Assembly: GCA_003996215.1 (NCBI GenBank)
Contig: QJPP01007230.1
Coordinates: 310,001-374,000, forward strand
From: Jaltomata sinuosa
Taxonomy: Eukaryota > Streptophyta > Magnoliopsida > Solanales > Solanaceae
Reading direction: 5' to 3'
Length of the DNA stretch: 64,000 bases
Shown: positions 59,373 to 64,000 of the stretch, piece after piece
How the letters are laid out: every line of letters begins with the position of its first letter
Position numbering within the stretch: position 1 is the stretch's first letter
Made by a program: the position numbers and the translations under genes
Notes under the pieces: generated by a model
The model's database searches: none
Seen by the model: the letters and a program-made list of their open reading frames with translations, nothing else
Told to the model about the DNA's origin: nothing

Positions 59373-60938
59373 TGTAACACCCTAGAATTTGAACCAGCTA
59401 CTGGATTGTACTCAACAGGAAAATCTTAGAAAAATTTAAGTTTCTAAGAACCACGGTTAATATCATGGACCGTAGTCTAGGACCACGGACCGTCGTTTGA
59501 TTCGTGGATCCAAAGATCAGAGAAGTACCAATTCCCTTACTCAAAACCACGGATGGGATCACAGACCATAGTTTAGAACCACGGTTCGTCCTATCCACTC
59601 ATGGTTTCCTTCATCAGAGGATCATCAGTCCAGGGCTCAGCAACCACGAGTCACACGATGAACCATCATTCAGGACTCAAAAACCCTAGCATGTCTAAAT
59701 TTCAGATTCTACTGCTTATATTGATATCTACTTCATGTTTCTTGGAGAGTTAGTATAGTCACAGGTTCAGGACTCAAAAACCCTAGCATGTCTAAATTTC
59801 AGTATTCATAAAATTATGTTTGCTAGGCAGGCAATTCAGATAATAATGTTTCAGTGTTAGAATGCCATCAGTTTTAGTATATATATATATACATATATGT
59901 GCATTCTCAGATAATTGTTAGTATTTGAGCTATCCAGTATTTCAACTTGCATTTCATTGATTAGTTTCCATTGGGAGTAGACTTAGTACCGAGCGGATGA
60001 TGGGATAAAGGCTTAGCTGTCAGATCAAGCTAAGACCTTTAGTAGCAGTCCCCCAATCTCAGAACTATGGCTCCACCGTAGGTGTAAAGAGGGGTCAGTT
60101 GTCAAGTTAGGTTGCACACCTCTGTCCCTTGGGGACATCAGTTAGTGGATCCACATCAGATTTATTTGTACCCTTGGCAAGGTATGAACACCCTTCAATC
60201 TAGGGTTACAGGTTGGCGCCATAGTTAGCTCAGCTTGGGGTATGTCGATTAATAGTATCTCCAATAGTCAAACTCATATTGCATTGACCATTTACTCAGT
60301 ATTTGTTTCAGTATTTAGTTCTGTATATTATATTCATGTTAGTACTTGGTTATTGTATCCAACTTAGCTTTCACTGTATGCTTCAGTATATATATTTTCA
60401 TGTTCAGTTATTATGTTGTTCAGCTTAGCCCATATCTCGCATGGTCAGTCCATTCAAAGTAGTGACACATACTTTTGTGCTATATTGTTTTATGATGAAA
60501 GTTCAGGCGCCCTGCATCCAGATCACGTTTAGATCGACTTCCAATCCTACTAAATAGCTTTAGTGGTGAGTCCTTATAGTTCGAGGATGATAGACATGTT
60601 TTATCTTTCAGTCTTCTTATTTAAGTTTTTTTCAGATTTTTAGAGTTAGTTGGGGGCATGTCCCAGAACTCATATCAGTTAGACGCTTTCAAACATAGAC
60701 TAGATTCAGCTATTGAGTCGTTAGTGTTGTTTTCAGTCATCACTATACTCTATATATATTTTATATATTTAGATATTTTGGGTTCTTTCCCACTTCAGAT
60801 ATTAAACAAAGTTCAACTGCCGCACAGTATATGTTTTCATCATAAATTGTTTAGATATGCCAGACCATGGATTAGCTTAGGGTTACTTGTGACACTAAGC
60901 ACTGTGTTACGTCTAGGGGGTAGCCTCGTGGTGTGACA
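59373..60938 (+). repeat. Element L: 5' LTR (1566 bp)
   Basis: TGTAACACCCTAG ... CTCGTGGTGTGACA. The ends match those of A. ACCACGGACCGT-type words fill 59448-59680. A short TA repeat lies near 59879-59892. A TATATATATTTTATATATT zone near 60752-60771 is TATA-like. Confidence 0.92.
59448..59680. repeat. Element L LTR: ACCACGGACCGT word block
   Basis: CCACGG(T/A), GGACCGT, ACCACGGACCGTC, TTCGTGG, CCACGGATGG and CCACGGTTCGTCC recur. ACGGT (59453-59457) pairs with ACCGT (59469-59473), and CCACG pairs with CGTGG further on. Confidence 0.7.
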
Positions 60939-60941
60939 ACT

Positions 60942-60953
60942 TGGTATCAAAGC
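60942..60953 (+). other. Element L: primer binding site
   Basis: TGGTATCAAAGC, four bases after the LTR end, is the same variant as in B. The leader from 60954 to 61103 has no ORF. Confidence 0.87.
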
Positions 60954-61103
60954 ATAACGTTTAAGTATCCTAGGGTGTCTTAATGCCGCGTCAAGTAGAG
61001 TATTCTTCATGGATGTGAAGCGCGCCACACTTATGGGGGAGAAGCTATGAGATGTCATTAGGAACAACTTCCCTTCTTTGTTTTCCAGCTCGTATTTCAG
61101 AAA

Positions 61104-62250
61104 ATGCCTCCCGAAAGAGTTAATGCCAGGAATCTGCCAGCAGCTCCAGCAGACCCATTGAATGAGAAAGTCTTGCATGCCGAATTCAGGGATGCTTTCC
61201 AAGTGCTTTCTCAGGCCATGATCGCCCAGGTCAATCAGCAAATCGTGGGACCAGCTCCACCTCTGACTAACACTGCTGCAGCAAGGATTTGGGATTTCAC
61301 TCGGATGAACCCACTAGAATTTCATGGGTCTAAATCAGAAGAGGATCCACAAGAATTTCTTGACGACATTAAGAAGGTCACAGATATTATGGGTGTCACT
61401 CTGGTCAAGAGTGCAGATTTAGCTGCCTATCAGTTGAAGGGAGTGGCTTATACTTGGTATTAGCAGTGGAAGGAATCCGTTGTGAAAATGCAGGTCCAGT
61501 GGATTGGGACCGGTTCAAGACTACATTTTTGGACAGGTTCTTCCCATTTGAGCTTAGAGAGGCCAAGGTCCAGGAATTTATAAACTTGAAACAGAATACA
61601 CTCAAGTTTACACAGCTATCCAAGTATGCTCCAGTGATAGTAGATAACTCCAGAGCTCGTATGAGTAAGTTCATATCTGGTGTGTCCGATGATGTGGTCA
61701 AGGAATGAAAGACGGCCATGCTTATTAAGGAAATAGACATCTCCAGGTTGGTTACTTATGCTCAACAGATTGAGAAGGAGAAAATCAAGAAAAGGGGAGG
61801 AGATAGTAAGAGGGCTAGGACATATGACTTTAGCTACTCTAATCAGAGGTCAGAGGGTGGTAATCACTCTCAGTTCTGTCAGAAAACTTTCGCTCCAGCT
61901 CCATCTTCTTCCAGTTCCCCAGTACCTAAATTCAAGAAGGATTAATGGGATAAACCGTCTGGCTCCAAGTCCCAAGGTATAGTTACTAGCGGGCACACCC
62001 ATCAAGTGTGTAAGAAGTGTGGTAGGAACCACCAGGGTGAGTGCATGGCAGGTAGTGGAAATTGCTTTGGGTGTTGTAAGCCAGGCCATATGATTAGAGA
62101 TTGTCCAGAATCTTCTCAAAAAGGCAAGGATGTTAGCCCACAAAATCAGGCCAGCTCTGCAGCAGCTCTAGCAGGTCACCCCACTCAGTAGGGTGCCTTA
62201 TCTGGTACAGGTGGTAGTCAGCGCTAGAACAGGTTGTATGCCCTTCAGAC
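61104..62250 (+). pseudogene. Element L: gag
   Basis: The start is ATG 61104 (MPPERVNARNLP). The first frame reads RIWDFTRMNPLEFHGSKSEEDPQEFL and KGVAYTWY, then a stop and a frame change near 61470. The rest is in one frame: VDWDRFKTTFLDRFFPFELREAK, LSKYAPVIVDNSRARMSKFISGV, EIDISRLVTYAQQIEKEK. Two zinc fingers follow: CKKCGRNHQGEC (about 62009-62044) and CFGCCKPGHMIRDC (about 62063-62104), all ligands present. Stops at 61706, 61943 and 62189 break it. Confidence 0.9.
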
Positions 62251-62872
62251 ACGATAGGACCAGAAGGATTCTCCCGATGTGGTCACGATTACATTACAAG
62301 TCTTCCATTTATATGTTTATGCTTTGTTAGACCCAGGGGATACACTTTCTTTTGTAACTCCTTATATAGCAGTGAATTTCAATGTCAGTCCAGAAATCCT
62401 CCAAGAACCCTTCTCAGTCTCTACACCAGTTGGTGACCCAGTTATTGCTGGACAGGTATACCGAAATTGCCCTGTCACAGTTTCCCAGGATTTCACCCCA
62501 GCCAATTTAGTAGAGTTAGAAATGACTGATTTCGATGTTATTCTAGTCATGGATTAGTTACATTGCTATTATGCCTCAGTTGATTACAGAACTAAGATTG
62601 TTCAGTTTCAGTTTCCAAATAAGTCAGTCTTAGAATGGAAGGGTAGTACCTCAGTGCCTGTAGGTCGATTCATCTCCTACCTTAAGGCCAGAAAGATGAT
62701 TTTCAAAGGGTATGTCTATCATCTTGTTCGGGTTAAGGATTCACACTCTGAGACCCCAACTCTTGAGTCAGTTATAGTATTGAATGAATTCTCAGAAGAT
62801 CTTCCCAGAGTTCCTCTCGAAAGGGAAATCGACTTTGGAATAGATCTCTTTCTAGATACGCAGCCTATTTAG
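62251..62872 (+). pseudogene. Element L: protease and linker
   Basis: ALLDPGDTLSFVTPYIA has DPGD where these elements normally have DPGS or DPGT; the Asp is kept. STPVGDPVIAGQVYRNCPV and VELEMTDFDVILVMD follow, then a stop in place of Trp. The linker 62654-62872 has YLKARKMIFKGYVYHLVRV and PRVPLEREIDFGIDL. Confidence 0.9.
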
Positions 62873-63661
62873 ATTCCTCCTTACAGAATGGCTCCGGCTG
62901 TGCTTAAGGAATTCAAAGAGCAGTTGAAAGACCTTTTAGATAAGGGCTTCATCAGACCCAGCATCTCTCTATGGGGTGCTCCAGTATTGTTCATGCATAA
63001 GAAAGATAGTTCTCTCAGGATGTGCATTGATTACTGTCAGTTGAACAACGTCACAATCAAGAATAAATATCCCATCCCCAGGATTGATGACTTGTTCAAC
63101 CAGCTTCAGCGTGCTAGTTGCTTTTATAAGATAGACTTCAGATCCGACTATCATCAGCTCAGAGTCAGAGATAGTGACATCCCAAAAATAGCCTTCAGGA
63201 CTCGGTATGGTCACTATGAATTTGTAGTTATGTCTTTTGGACTAACAAATGCTCCTGTAGCTTTCATGGATTTAATGAACAAGGTGTTCAAACAGTATTT
63301 GGACTTATTGGTCATTTTATTCATTAATGATATCCTTGTTTATTTTCAAAATGATGAGGAGCATGTGAATCATCTGAGAGTTGTTCTGCAAACTCTCAAA
63401 GATCGCCAGCTATTTGCTAAGTTTAGCAAATGTGAATTCTGGTTAAAGTCTATCACTTTCCTTGGTCATGTGGTAACCAGCGAAGGGATCAGAGTGGATT
63501 CTCAGAAAATTGAGGTAGTAAAGCACTGGCCCAGACCCACCTCTCCGACTGATATCATAAGTTTCTTGGGTTTAGCCGGTTACTACAGAAGGTTTGTTGA
63601 AGGATTTTCATCCATAGCTAACCCATTAACCAAGTTTACTCAGAAAAAGGTCAAGCTTTAG
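62873..63661 (+). pseudogene. Element L: reverse transcriptase with altered catalytic motif
   Basis: One open frame of 257 codons: PYRMAPAVLKEFKEQL, MHKKDSSLRMCIDYCQLN, IDDLFNQLQRASCFYKIDF, YHQLRVRDSDIPKIAFRTRY, EFVVMSFGLTNAPVAFMDLM, then LFINDILVY. The first catalytic Asp of FIDD is Asn. CEFWLKSITFLGHVV and FLGLAGYYRRFVEGFSSIANPL complete the thumb. The change should abolish polymerisation. Confidence 0.92.
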
Positions 63662-64000
63662 TGGTCAGATGAGTGTGAGATAAGCTTCTTAGAACTGAAG
63701 ACCAGGTTGACTACAACTCTTGTTTTGACTCTACCAGAGGGTTCAGATGGCTATGTTTTTTATTTCTATGCATCTAGGGTCGGACTTGGTTGTGTTTTGA
63801 TGTAGTAGGGTAAGGTCATAGCTTATTCTTCTAGACAACTTAAGATTCATGCGAAGAACTACCCGACTCATGACCTTGAGTTTGTAGCTGTTATGTTTGC
63901 CCTAAGGATTTGGAGACACTACTTGTATGGCATTCATGTTGATGTGTTCATAGATCATAAGAACCTTCAGTATCTGTTCACCCAAAAAGAGTTGAATCTT
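63662..64000 (+). pseudogene. Element L: RNase H, cut by window end
   Basis: After a TAG at 63659-63661 (usual Gln or Trp site) the frame continues with DECEISFLELKTRLTTT and LPEGSDGYVFYFYASRVGLGCVLM. The conserved CDAS reads FYAS, losing the catalytic Asp. Two adjacent stops follow, then NYPTHDLEFVAVMFALRIWRHYLYGIHVDVFIDHKNLQYLF up to the edge. Confidence 0.88.

Larger units (their letters stand above)
59373..64000 (+). mobile_element. Element L: 5' portion of a Ty3/gypsy chromovirus
   Basis: LTR, PBS, gag, protease, RT and part of RNase H in order, running off the window. Inserted in K's 3' LTR. The TSD should be AATAA (59368-59372), with its second copy right of the window. Long stretches of pol stay in one frame, so L is the best preserved element here, but it still has stops and two altered active-site motifs. 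Related to element A. Confidence 0.9.

Overview
The window is repeat DNA from a large plant genome. I see no host gene, tRNA, rRNA or CRISPR. Almost every base belongs to LTR retrotransposons, nearly all Ty3/gypsy. Most carry the chromovirus layout (gag, protease, reverse transcriptase, RNase H, integrase, C-terminal chromodomain) and a primer binding site (PBS) matching plant initiator-Met tRNA. The LTR types and pol sequences suggest a dicot, perhaps Solanaceae, but the family is an inference. Every coding region is broken by stops and frameshifts, so this looks like old heterochromatin.

Elements are lettered here. LEFT STACK (1-41107): D is a minus-strand gypsy element whose 5' LTR is 38791-41107. 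Its body is cut into pieces at 37772-38568, 16561-17457 and 4750-5100. Into D went C (5101-16560, complete, TSD CAAAG), an LTR-like block E (17458-17948 plus 35981-37771), and F, seen only as a 3' end and 3' LTR (3266-4749). E was then hit by A (17949-35980, complete, TSD TGGAT), and A's pol was hit by B (21916-30706, complete, TSD GATTC/TATTC). At the far left G, a minus-strand element (gag 1-1292, 5' LTR from 1501), appears to lie inside F.

A 640-base AT-rich stretch (41108-41747) belongs to no recognised LTR element.

RIGHT STACK (41748-64000): five elements sit one inside another, and only their left parts are visible. H is a minus-strand LTR part (41748-43324). It is interrupted by I, a plus-strand LTR of a related family (43325-45977). 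I is interrupted by J, an Athila-like element with a tRNA-Asp-type PBS (LTR 45978-47306, gag to 48801). J is interrupted by K, a chromovirus with both LTRs (48802-59372). K's 3' LTR is interrupted by L, a chromovirus running off the window (59373-64000).

The genes are the standard retrotransposon set: Gag forms the particle, and protease, RT/RNase H and integrase mature, copy and insert the element. The chromodomain probably steers insertion into silent chromatin, in keeping with the nesting. The most interesting signal I found is in the LTRs. Most families carry a block of short, self-complementary or repeated 'words' a few hundred bases from the LTR start, often just before a TATA-like box. 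The words differ between families while the position and architecture recur. In J the words contain five exact TGA(G/C)TCA bZIP-type sites.
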